From contig CM047430.1 in assembly GCA_026168455.1 (NCBI GenBank), forward strand, positions 7,372,007-7,436,006: 64,000 nucleotides of DNA, written 5' to 3'. The notes beneath the pieces were generated by a model. The model made no database searches. It was not told where the DNA came from and worked only from the letters and a program-made list of their open reading frames with translations. Source of the stretch: Theocolax elegans. Its lineage: Eukaryota; Arthropoda; Insecta; Hymenoptera; Cerocephalidae. Numbering within the stretch: position 1 is the stretch's first letter; the number at the start of each line of letters is the position of its first letter. Below are positions 20,460-29,909 of the stretch, piece by piece. The position numbers and the translations under genes were made by a program.

Positions 20460-22309
20460 TCTCTTGCGAAGTGTCCTGGCTCATCGCACACGAAACAACG
20501 AACATTCATCTTCTTTGGATCCCGTGTGCGCGGGGGAGGTTTTCGCGCTTCTTCGCTCTTACCTTCCGGAGGAGCGCCCTTGCTCTCAGCACTCTTATTG
20601 CTGGCTTGACCGCGCTCCCCTTTACCCTGTTCACCTTTATGTTTGGGCGAGTTATTTTTGCCTCTATTTTGGCCTTTACTTTGGTTATGGCTTGCTTTTT
20701 GTTGGTTTAGAAATCGCTGAAAATTCTCATTCATTTTCGTGAGAAGTGCAGCGATCTCTGTTGGCGCCGCTGTTTTGTCCTCAGCGACTACAGCGGACAC
20801 TTCGGTTGCTTTGGCGGCGCTCTTTGGTGCGCGATACGCCATTTCAGGCAACAGCGAAGTTGCAGGGTCAGGCGGAGCTCTGTACGTACGCTCGTACTCC
20901 AGATTGAGCTCCGCGTTTTTCGCCATAACCAACAGGTCTCTTACGCTGTCAAAGTCCGTTCTTTTGATCAGCTGTCGCAAGCGGGGAAGCATGTTAAGAT
21001 ATAGCAAATCTAATTGCGCTTCCACCGTGGGTCTCGGTATTTGTTTGCGCATAATACCGGTCAAATAAGTGATGTAATCACCCACAGGCTCATCTTTGCC
21101 TTGTGTGCGCGCATTAGCTTCCGCTACCAACCTCTGTTGATAGCCGCTTGCCATTCCGTACGTTAAGCGAGCGTCCTCGCAAAAGTCGGACCAATTCGAC
21201 CATTCATTTCTGTGGTTTCTATACCACACAGCCGCTACTCCGTTGACTAATTCAGATAATGAAGACATTACTTCGCTATCTGATAGATTACTATGCGCGC
21301 GACATTCCTCAACACGCGTCAAGAACATGTCGACGCTTTGACTTCGATCGCCGTTAAAATGCAAACCCCATTTGCGCACGATTTGGCCAACATCGCGCTT
21401 TGAAGTCGCAGTAACGTTGCTATTACTCGCGCTATTTAGCGCCGAGTTACCTGCAGCATTCTCACCCAGGTTGAGAAGGTCTCCCCCTCTCCAAACGTTA
21501 CTCGACTCTGACAAATGGTGAGTTTGATTTACCGATATCGGGCTACTTTGCGGTAGATTGACAATATCGTACGTATCTTGAAAAGTAACGCGATTGCCAA
21601 CTTTTCCAGTTGCACCGTGCGGAAGTTCGTTATTGTGCAATTCTTGCGCATCAATCCGCGTACTACTCACGGGCGACGCGCTTGCAAATTTTTCGAATAA
21701 CCTCGTTATCGAATCAATTTGCTTTTGCAGCTCCACATATTTGCGGTTAGATTCGTTCATGAATTCTCGATAATTCATGGGAATCTGTGGGTGTTGCTGT
21801 TCTTCTGACGGTTGCCGCGAAGTACTCGGGGTTTGTTGCATTTCCGCTTTACGCGTATCTACTGTGGGTAACACATTTACCTGATCGTTTGTAGACGCAC
21901 TCTCTTGCGCTTGTATTCGCAATACTTGCGCATTATCCTCAGCACTCGTCTGCTGTATTGGATAAACTGCGGTGATTAATGCATCGTCATGCAACATTTG
22001 AATTGGATGCGGCCGATCGTGATCAAAGCCTTCCTCCAGGATCGTCGATCCTGATTTTTCTGCGCACGTTTGGTCGATAAACGCGCTTCGCAGCTGTTCG
22101 CGTTTTATTCGCGCTTCCTCGGGTTCCAATTCAGTTTCCTCGAAATCTGATTGGCTATAATGTCCGAGTAGCCAATTATACAAACGCTCCACTTTTGATA
22201 ACCTCCAACCCGTCCGGTTGAGGTTAAGTGCTTTGAGGTTATCCTCGAGATCGTCCTCAGAAAGTGCTAAGCACCATTGTTCCACGGAAGTAAGCGTTTC
22301 TCTCGCCAT
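20420..22309 (-). CDS. gag: GX gag: capsid/nucleocapsid, 629 aa
   Basis: This structural protein forms the retrotransposon particle. It starts at an ATG at 22309 (MARETLTSVEQW). The central capsid region (~300-470) contains WGLHFNGDRSQSVDMFL, AAVWYRNH and a DLLYLNMLPRLRQLI stretch. A basic, low-complexity linker follows, then one CCHC knuckle, CFVCDEPGHFARDC, near the C terminus. The frame ends at 20420 and overlaps pol by 40 nt; the heptamer GGGAAAC lies in the overlap. The N-terminal 60 residues form a predicted helical region of unknown role. Confidence 0.92.
   Translation of the reverse strand: MARETLTSVEQWCLALSEDDLEDNLKALNLNRTGWRLSKVERLYNWLLGHYSQSDFEETELEPEEARIKREQLRSAFIDQTCAEKSGSTILEEGFDHDRPHPIQMLHDDALITAVYPIQQTSAEDNAQVLRIQAQESASTNDQVNVLPTVDTRKAEMQQTPSTSRQPSEEQQHPQIPMNYREFMNESNRKYVELQKQIDSITRLFEKFASASPVSSTRIDAQELHNNELPHGATGKVGNRVTFQDTYDIVNLPQSSPISVNQTHHLSESSNVWRGGDLLNLGENAAGNSALNSASNSNVTATSKRDVGQIVRKWGLHFNGDRSQSVDMFLTRVEECRAHSNLSDSEVMSSLSELVNGVAAVWYRNHRNEWSNWSDFCEDARLTYGMASGYQQRLVAEANARTQGKDEPVGDYITYLTGIMRKQIPRPTVEAQLDLLYLNMLPRLRQLIKRTDFDSVRDLLVMAKNAELNLEYERTYRAPPDPATSLLPEMAYRAPKSAAKATEVSAVVAEDKTAAPTEIAALLTKMNENFQRFLNQQKASHNQSKGQNRGKNNSPKHKGEQGKGERGQASNKSAESKGAPPEGKSEEARKPPPRTRDPKKMNVRCFVCDEPGHFARDCAKRAGNERREA
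20438..20444 (-). promoter_or_regulatory. -1 ribosomal frameshift site GGGAAAC
   Basis: In the gag frame the sequence reads GCG GGA AAC, so G GGA AAC is in the X XXY YYZ phase. Slipping back one base continues directly in the pol frame (CGA ACG ACG GGA), before the gag stop at 20420-20422. This heptamer type is known from retroviral frameshifting. A downstream stem or pseudoknot was not worked out. Confidence 0.88.
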
Positions 22310-23893
22310 TACGCTGTTTTATTTATTTATTTAGTTTAAGCCGCTCGCAAAGTTTTATAAACAAATGCGCTTATTAGCGTTGTGTGTGCGCGCTTTATTT
22401 CAATCACACCAGTCCGTTAACCTAGTGTGCTTTCGGATTTACAACGTAAAATCCAAAGACACACTTTAGCCGTTTTTACAATTTAAAATCACACTTAGAT
22501 TAATAAATTTTAAAATATTACATATATAAATATATAAGTATATAAATTAATAAAGCGCACGCAAATATGTATAATAAATAAAAAAAAATAATAATATATG
22601 TCGCTTATATATCTGCACACTTGCGCTCACACACAACGACAGACACAAAGATATTTTCTTTCAACCAACTTGCGCAAAATCGGAAATGAATATTTTTTAA
22701 AAAAAATTAGGTTGAAAATATCCTATTTTGCGCCCGTTGTCTTATATGCGTGTGTATATATACACACCACAAACAATCAAGTGACAAATTATTTTTCAGT
22801 ATAAATAAAAAACAATTTTTAAATAATTTCTCAAATTATTTTTAAAAATTTAATTAAATAGTTTCTCCAATTAAATTAAATAATTTCTCAAATTGTTAGC
22901 AAGAAAAAAAAACAAAATTTTGTGTGTGCGAAAAATTTTAAACTATATTTACATTTGAAAAGTGTAAAAAAAAATTAATTATTTATCACTAGTAAAGAAA
23001 AGGATTGTAGTCACATTAAATGATCAAAAACAAAATATGTGAATTGCAGGTAATTTCGTCAATTACTTAAAGAAAGGATAATAATTCTCTAATCACTTTC
23101 CTGCAATTCGCTAGTCGAAGTAAAATTTTTCGCCTGTGCTGTTCTAAATATCATTTCTCAAATAATATTTGAACAGCGTAGAAATTACGAGTCTGAAAAT
23201 CGACTCAATCTTTGTGTCTTATACAAAAGTTCGAAAGTGTAAACAAGGCGCTTTGTTTACATTCGCGCGTCGTGTGCCTCCTCGCGTCAACAACGCACGA
23301 ATTTAAGCTAGCTAAATTTTAACGTGGGTATCGAAATATTACGCTTGAAAATTATTATTTTTATTGTAATTCAAAATTCGAATTTTTGTTGTCGAGTTAT
23401 AATTTTTCGCAAAAATTATAATTATTTATGCGCTAAAAATAAAACAACCCTATTTTTGCGCAAAATAATTACCAACAAAAATCGATAATTCTACTAATTA
23501 TATTGATCAATCAAACTTGCGATAGCACCCTATCACAATTATTCGCGAGAAATAAATAAAATAAACAAAAAAAAAACGAAACGACCTATCCCGAGCGAAA
23601 GTGAAGGTAAAAAAAAACAAAGTGCGATTTATTTCACCAAATAAATCAAGCACTAAAATTTATTTTGTCGCAAAAAAAAATATGATAAATAAAGCGAGTT
23701 TTATTAAATTACACTAGCACTTCTATGCGTAATTTATGCGCGATCGCAATAAATACGAGGGAAATCACGAGAGAGAGAGAAAAGAAAAAAAAACAAAGTT
23801 TGACCTCTTTTCAACAAAATAAGTCAAACGCTGAGAATTAAAAAAAACAACAGATTCTTAAACGAAGAGAATACCCTGCATTCTTTTCCCGAA
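22310..23893 (-). other. GX 5' leader
   Basis: About 1.6 kb of AT-rich untranslated sequence lies between primer site and gag. It is rich in short A/T tracts and has stops in all frames. The long leader may serve packaging or translation control, but no specific signal is recognised. Confidence 0.7.
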
Positions 23894-23911
23894 ACCGGAA
23901 GTTGGGCGCCA
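23894..23911 (-). promoter_or_regulatory. GX primer binding site
   Basis: On the minus strand, TGGCGCCCAACTTCCGGT begins 2 nt after the 5' LTR. It starts TGG, complementary to a tRNA CCA end. The tRNA was not identified by search. Confidence 0.8.
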
Positions 23912-23913
23912 GT

Positions 23914-25101
23914 TGTAACGGGGCGATTCTAGCGCGTGCTCCTCGTCGAGCACCGCTTTCGAGGTGAGGACTTACCTGCGCGGGCCTCACGCCGCGCTGC
24001 CGTGTCCCTCGATGCCGCGATACCGCGCACGGGCTATAGCCGTGGTACAGCCGCGGTATCTCGGTGATGATGCGCCGTAAACAACGAGGACGATTCTCCG
24101 CCGCGTGGAGAATCGCCGGACCGAGTCGCACTCGGGTAGATTTGTACAAGCCGCGTGAAGGATGCGTGCTTGTGGTTGCTCGTGCCCGTCGTTGGAACAC
24201 GAGGCTCGGCCGCTCAGAATGCACGTTAGCTAAAATGCTAACGTGCCCGCGGAGGCGGCTGGGTAAGCGGGAATAGGAATACGGGGATTTAATAATAAAC
24301 ACGCGTGAGAGTAAGAATTTACAGTTAAATATATATTGAACACTAATATTTACAACGATATTTACAAACGAATATACTAAAGATGTACAGGCGCTCGGTA
24401 GCGCTCAATAACGCACGGTGTTAAACAATTAACAAATACTGGGTTGTTTAAGAGTAAGAATCATCTAGGAACTACGGTGAAACAACGCGTGACCTCGACG
24501 GCGCGCAGGCAATCGCGACGGCCCGGTCGCGGCTATATCCACACGCGCGCACGCGCTCGTGCGCTCCTACGTCCCACGGGGAAGACGCGGGGAATCGGGT
24601 AACCCGAGTTACCGATCTACCTAGCCGCGTGCGCGAGGAAGCCTGGTTGGGCGAATCGCGCCCTCGAACCGACAGTGCTTGCTGCACTGCGTCTCGCTCT
24701 TCTCGGAAGAAGTCGATGCCACCCGATCCAAGTTGTAAACAACTTACTTGGTGCGCAGGAACGCGCCGGCGAAACGGCTACTCTCAATCCCGTTCTCTCT
24801 CTTTCTATCTCGCGAAGCTTCGACGAGTGCAAGTCGTCCCGGGCGGCTATCCGTCCTGGAGGTGAACAGACCCGTGTCCTCAGAACGGCTTGTTCTCCAG
24901 GAGCTGCCTCGACTCACCTCGTTCACTCTTTCTTCTCTCTCGCTCTTTTTCTCGTCGCACGTACTAACGTTCGTACGGCTCCCGACGGACTGCTCGAGAC
25001 TCGGTGTCTCGCGGCCCTTCGCGATGTTGCGCGCAATCACGTGATTGCGCGGTTTTCGAGTTTACGGGCTATTGTGCTTTTCGGAACACGCGCCCGTTAT
25101 A
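23914..25101 (-). repeat. GX 5' LTR
   Basis: Second 1188-bp LTR, differing from 15309-16496 by three substitutions that I can see (near 24491, 24899 and 24969). The 22-bp palindrome is at 25030-25051. Confidence 0.95.
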
Positions 25102-25105
25102 ATAC

Positions 25106-25800
25106 AAAATAAATAATAAATATTTGCGCTGAAAATCATTAAAATATGATTGAAAACCGGCTGCAACATATAACATTGCGTGAATATTTTAAAAATATAT
25201 ATTCATTACATCAGGTATAAGAAACATTAAAAATTGAAAACATGGGAAAAAACATTGATATATTAATACTACTGAAACAATAAAATGAAATACATAAAAT
25301 AATTAATAAACGTTTGCGCTGAAAAAATTAAAATATGAAAAGCAACTGCAACATACCACATTATAAATGAGTAAAGAATATGTGTACCTATTACATCACT
25401 CATAGAAAAAAATTTAAAAATTAGAAAATATGAGAAAAAATATTAAAAAAGAATTACTATTACTAAAATACTAAAATTCCAATGAATAAAATAATTAGTT
25501 AATATTTGAGTTGAAAATCATTAAAATCTGATTGAAAATCAGCTGCTATACATATATACAATTGAAAATAAATACAAAAAATATACAATCATATCAATTA
25601 TTTAAAAAAATGAAAAATATAATAAATCTTTTGAAAGACTAAAAGTTTTATAATACTTAAAATCAAATCAAACTACAAAAACGGCTGCAGTATCATTAGA
25701 TAAGCATGCGCTGAAAATCTGAATAACAAACCTAATATCATAATTGCCGTACCATAATATATGTTTACGCTGAACATCATCAAGAAATTACCACGAGTCA
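25106..25800. repeat. Degenerate ~190-bp tandem repeat array
   Basis: The motif TTTGCGCTGAAAATCATTAA and a nearby GGCTGCAACATA recur near 25125, 25310, 25505 and, weakly, 25700, a spacing of about 185-200 bp. The array lies just after the helicase C terminus (GX is inserted within it), so it may be the Helitron 3' region. Confidence 0.6.
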
Positions 25801-26301
25801 GGTAAAATATATATTTCACTATATAATTAATTGTAGCGTTAAAAATGGGATTTGCTGCAAAAAAATGACTCTCGAAATATATACCTTACCAGCACGTCCT
25901 CGCCGTAAGAGACGGATAATAACAATAATATGTTGGCTAACGCTGGAACGAAAACCATACTTTACAGAACTAATTCCATCAACTATAAACAGAAACCAGA
26001 ATGACCACCAGTTTGACAGTAATTGAACTACCGAAAACGACACCAAGTTTTCATACATACACGATCCATGAACTAACTTTCACATTCAATAGCATAGAAA
26101 TAGGTATTTATAATTATTATTTAAATACTTAAATTTGTTGAAATTTTACAACTAAAAAAGTTTTTCTATGTACGATCAATAAATTATTTTGCCAATATCA
26201 CCGTTCAAATAGAACCCATTTCATCCTCCCAGCTTCAAAGTAGTTACTTTACATGGCACACAATTTTGTAAAAACAATTCTCATATAAATTATATTAAAG
26301 T
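25801..26301. other. Intergenic, no gene seen
   Basis: AT-rich sequence; the short frames do not resemble any protein I know. Confidence 0.5.
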
Positions 26302-26311
26302 GAGATAAAAG

Positions 26312-26521
26312 TTTTTTTTTAATTATTTTAACGTCGCTCTTTTTATGCTCCCAAATCGGTGCTAATCAGCGACGGAGGTCATACGATGTCTTGGTAAAGA
26401 AACCACTTGTTGAAAATACATTCGCCAGTGGTGCTTGTATCAATCGGCCGGGGCCGGGAATCGAACCTAGGACCTCCAGATTACGAGCCCGACGCCCTAC
26501 CGACCGAGCCATCGCAGGCCT
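26312..26521 (-). mobile_element. SINE-2: tRNA-derived SINE, ~210 bp
   Basis: Read on the minus strand, it starts GGCCTGCGATGGCTCGGTCGG (A box) and has GGTTCGATTCC (B box). It ends GCTGATTAGC...GAGCATAAAAAGAGCGACGTTAAAA plus an A run. GAGATAAAAG (26302-26311) and GAGACCAAAG (26523-26532) match at 8 of 10 positions and abut the ends as a target-site duplication. It is ~90 percent identical to SINE-3. Confidence 0.9.
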
Positions 26522-26535
26522 TGAGACCAAAGTGA

Positions 26536-26754
26536 CCTGTTATTCTGATATTTTGATAAAATGATAGGTCGAATTTTTCTGAAAAGAAACAAACTGATTT
26601 GTCCGAAATATATAATATTGTAATAAATAATATTAATATTGTATATATCGTAATCACTCTCCCTGGTGTTAATCTTGAAAACTTATATGCAATCTGACGG
26701 AAGCAAAAGAAAAAAAAAATCTTAAAAAGACAGATTTTTATTTTTATATAATAA
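26536..26754. other. AT-rich spacer beyond the Penelope-like 3' end
   Basis: No coding or RNA feature is recognised between SINE-2 and the ribozyme-like motif of PLE-A. Confidence 0.4.
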
Positions 26755-26800
26755 GCAACATTTCGTTGGCGTGGTCTGCCAACCTCTTCAGGCTATTAAC
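26755..26800 (-). ncRNA. Hammerhead-ribozyme-like core of PLE-A
   Basis: On the minus strand CTGAAGA (fits CUGANGA) is followed by one G, then a stem GTTGGC/GCCAAC with a 7-nt loop, then GAAA. This is the conserved core arrangement of the hammerhead motifs known in terminal repeats of Penelope-like elements. It lies ~130 bp after the PLE-A stop codon, where such a motif is expected. Stems I and III were not established, so activity is uncertain. Confidence 0.55.
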
Positions 26801-26924
26801 ACAAAAAACAAAATTACAATTGAGAACGCATATATGAAAATACACTGATCGGTTAAATTTATGTACATGGTTGTATTTATATATGTAGCGAGTGTAAACA
26901 CAAGAAACGTCAAACAATTGTTAA

Positions 26925-27378
26925 TTAGTCATTTAGATTTCTAAGAACTGGCGAATAAGTGGTATTTAAAAATTTAATATCCTCTTTCTTGTTGATATTA
27001 TTACTATCAATTTTGATACATATCATTTCAGAAATCAAACGTTTGTTGTAGTTACACTCGCTATCAACAATTTTTACGCCATCCCAGTCAAATGCATGTT
27101 TAAAAAGAGTTACGTGTTGATTAACCACTGAGTCTGGATTTTTATTATTTCCATGTTCATTTATTCTAGTTTTTAAAGAACGCTTCGTTTCACCAACATA
27201 AGAAGCAGGACAATTTTTGCATTCAAATTTATAGACAACGTTTATACGTTCTAGTTTTTTAGTACAATCTTTGCCTAATTTAATGATAGAATTGAAATTT
27301 TTCTGTGCTAATGATAGTGTTTGAATATTGTAAGAGTGTAAAATCTGTGATAATTTATTGAAATTTGTAACGTAGCGT
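26925..27378 (-). pseudogene. PLE-A, C-terminal GIY-YIG endonuclease part
   Basis: Minus-strand translation shows the Penelope-like C terminus: an IKLGKD stretch, then VVYKFECKNCPASYVGETKR and LKTRINEH, a GIY-YIG-type nuclease with CxxC as in this family. It ends with a stop at about 26925. The frame begins abruptly at 27.38 kb, where an unrelated insertion starts. The reverse transcriptase half continues at 28.35-28.76 kb. The intact protein reverse-transcribes the element and cleaves DNA; this copy is split. Confidence 0.8.
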
Positions 27379-28350
27379 TTTTAATACAAATAAAGAAAAT
27401 CCCGTACGCTACGATTACTAAATAATAATAATAATAATAATCATATATATCAATGTAAAATTTTAATTAAATGAATGGGAAAATTAATTTTCGTTTTTCG
27501 TCCTCTCAATATGGTCGACTCAGCACGTGCACGAATCTCTTATCTGTGCTGTGGATCCTTGTCTCGCCGACGGGAAAATGGTGGGACTATAAAAATTCCT
27601 TCCTATTAAATTAACGACGAAAAGGAAAAAGAAAGTTGATAGTTGAAAATAAATTTTGTAGTCCGTGTGATAAGAGCAATTAGTTATTTATTCGCCTTAC
27701 TCGTTACCCTAATACATGATCGCTAACCTTTTCACCGTGAAACGAAATCGCGAATACCGATCAACATAGGAAAAGAAAATACGTTAGTTATGAAAACATA
27801 ATAATACGCAAAAGAATACAAAAATGTAAGTCACTAGGAGGGTGGTTCTTCACCCGGATATATCACTTTTTTTGTCGGTTTCTATTGGTTACTAGCGCGT
27901 TACTGAAATATAATCCAATATCTCACCGATCGCAACATTTTATATAATACGGCCGGCGGGCAGTCCACTTACCGCACGTGAGTCCTCACGATCAAGTCCT
28001 TCCAACAATAATTTTCCGACAATATCTCCCTGATTAACCACAATCTCCATTAACAATATAAACATATATCTATATATTCAGTAACCAAGAAAGGGGGAGC
28101 TTCAACAACTATTTTCTTCTCTCCAACAAGTAATACAAAAATACTTCAAAATTATATCCAAACTCAAAAGAACACTGGCGTTACGTCGTAGGGCAGATCA
28201 GCTAGTCGAAGTTTTATCTTCTTTTTCCGCTTTCCTCTCCCATTTCTCCTATTTTTCCGTCGGACAACATGGTTTTAATATTATTTTGATGCGTGTGAGG
28301 TATTTGCTACCTCACAAATTAATGGTATAAGGAAGCGTTATATAACTAAG
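27379..28350. other. ~950-bp insertion of unknown type splitting PLE-A
   Basis: Sequence between the two PLE-A halves. It is mixed in composition, with a short TAA repeat near 27420 and GC-richer patches at 27510-27600 and 27950-28000. I find no ORF, tRNA box or matching terminal repeats. It could be a solo LTR or a non-autonomous element. Confidence 0.5.
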
Positions 28351-28760
28351 GCGGTTAATTTTTTAAGTTGGCTGGTTATTAGTTCTATTGTTTTTTATTT
28401 TATTAATTCGAAATTGCATATTATCTCTTATAAAATCAATAGGATAGTCATTGTTTAATAACAGCTTTTGTACAATTTTAAAGTTTTTTGAGTGAAACCA
28501 TTTATTAGATAACGAAAATACTCGGTCTACTAAATTATAGATAACGTTCTTTTTTTGCTGAATTGAACGATTTGATAAATAATTGATAAGTCTGCCAGAT
28601 GCTGTAGGTTTTTGATACCAATTTGTTATAATATAACCATTAGTTCTAAATAAAGATACGTTAAGGAAATTGATTTTTTGTCTTTTTCCAACTCAAAAGT
28701 GAACTGTAAATTTTTGTCATAAGAGTTGAAATTATTAATAACTAGATATATATATTCTTT
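28351..28760 (-). pseudogene. PLE-A, reverse transcriptase thumb part
   Basis: Minus-strand translation gives TNWYQKPTASGRLINYLSNR, then KNVIYNLVDRVFSLSN and LLLNNDYP, the conserved C-terminal part of the Penelope-like reverse transcriptase. It joins in order to the GIY-YIG part at 26.9-27.4 kb. A frameshift lies near 28.68 kb. Upstream catalytic motifs are not present, so the copy was 5'-truncated. Confidence 0.8.
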
Positions 28761-28924
28761 TTTAATGCACATAATTGTGTAAAGTAGAAAAGAGGTTTGC
28801 AATTATGTAAATTCAAGAATTTTTCTAGACAATAATTTTCCAAATCATATTTAGCGATTTAGAGTCAAAATTTAAAATAGAATGGTAAGGTTGAAATATG
28901 ATAAGCGGGGAGGGGGGATGTCTA
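28761..28924. other. AT-rich spacer
   Basis: Nothing recognised except a G-run (GGGGAGGGGGG) near 28905. Confidence 0.4.
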
Positions 28925-29050
28925 AAGGAGATATCGAGAATCGTCGGATTCCCGGTAGCCAAGTGGTAAGGCAACTGCCCGGTAAGCAGGAGACCGTCGG
29001 TTCGATTCCGACCTGGAGACGTTGATTTTTTTCATTCTCGATCTCTCCTT
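28925..29050. repeat. 17-bp inverted repeat enclosing a tRNA-like sequence
   Basis: AAGGAGATATCGAGAAT (28925-28941) and the reverse complement of 29034-29050 (AAGGAGAGATCGAGAAT) match at 16 of 17 positions. The 92-bp interior holds a tRNA-like fold. The arrangement resembles a very small inverted-repeat element or a long hairpin RNA gene. Confidence 0.65.
28949..29020 (+). ncRNA. tRNA-like sequence (probable tRNA-derived unit)
   Basis: A D-arm/A-box TAGCCAAGTGG, an anticodon-like stem CTGC/GCAG and a perfect T arm GTCGG-TTCGATT-CCGAC are present. The acceptor strands TTCCCGG and CTGGAGA pair with one mismatch and wobbles. The anticodon loop reads CCGGTAA and lacks the usual T at position 33, so a working tRNA is unlikely. 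A T run (29025-29032) follows and could stop RNA polymerase III. Confidence 0.5.
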
Positions 29051-29244
29051 AATTAATTTTCTAATACCTCTGGCTACATTTAAAAGTTAGCGATTGCAAG
29101 TAAGTTGCTAATAAAAGAGGCTTTTGTGCAATATTTTTCAAAAAATATTGAGTAACACAAATTAGCTCGTAAATACCGATTAATATATATACTTTCTTAT
29201 AAACACATGCTCGAGCGATTTAAAGTCAAAATTTGAAAGAAAAA
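29051..29244. other. AT-rich spacer
   Basis: No feature recognised. Confidence 0.4.
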
Positions 29245-29671
29245 CTTGTTATTCTATAACGCAAAATAAACGTATTATGAGAATAATTTGAAAGATTCTT
29301 TTAAAAAAAGAAAAATTAAGAATTAAAAGAAAATTATATCAAAAACAAAGAGAGAATTACACACCCCACACACAGTCGCAAAAACCTCCATTCAACGTGT
29401 TTATGAAGATCTCCCCGAAGAGAGTCCTTTACAATAGCCAAATTAATATCAAGATCTCGACATCGTCTAACCTCCGACAATACATACATATATACACATA
29501 CATACGCATAATATATATACACATACGTATACATACAACACATACGTGTACGTATAAACCAATTTAATAGATATATAAGTCGCAGAGAGCGATAATATTG
29601 CGTGGCCAAACGAGTCGAGACTTCTCTCGTGTATCAGGAAACCATGCGTCGCGAAGAAGTGGCAAACTCGA
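29245..29671 (+). repeat. ~0.4-kb dispersed repeat, copy 1
   Basis: An inverted copy lies at 38450-38845. Shared landmarks are AACAAGTTATTCTATAACGC-like ends, CAAAAACAAAGAGAGAATTAC, CGTTTATGA and GAAACCATGCGTCGCGAAGA. The copies differ by many substitutions and by the length of a CATACATA-rich tract (29480-29540). Its class is not recognised. Confidence 0.7.
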
Positions 29672-29909
29672 CTCGCTATGTGGAGGCCTGCTGGGATGCC
29701 CCCAAGCAGACGACGAGTAAAACAGTGTTGCCAGATAAAGGTATTTTTTCTGTGTTGCAGTCACACAGTATGACCTCATCTACATTAGTTAATAGAGTAC
29801 AGGAAAACCCTAAATGGTAACCCTGGAGTGAAAGAGTTTTCACGTATCTCAATGCACTGGCCCGCCTACGCACGCAACATTTTTACACCATCAAGCGCAA
29901 CTCTATATA
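29672..29909. other. Unassigned sequence between repeat and PLE-B
   Basis: Moderate GC; the short frames on both strands are not similar to anything I know. Confidence 0.4.

Larger units (their letters stand above)
15309..25101 (-). mobile_element. GX: complete Gypsy-type LTR retrotransposon (9793 bp)
   Basis: Two LTRs of exactly 1188 bp flank a 7417-bp interior with primer binding site, gag, pol and polypurine tract, all on the minus strand. A 4-bp duplication ATAC lies at 15305-15308 and 25102-25105. I see only three substitutions between the LTRs (about 99.7 percent identity), so insertion is recent. Both coding frames are open. In element orientation the LTRs begin TATAACGGG and end CCCGTTACA, so the first dinucleotide is TA rather than TG. 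There is no env-like ORF. Confidence 0.95.

Noticed and set aside
28949..29020. Functional tRNA gene
   Set aside because: The anticodon loop lacks T33, the anticodon would be unusual and the acceptor stem is imperfect, so I list it only as tRNA-like.
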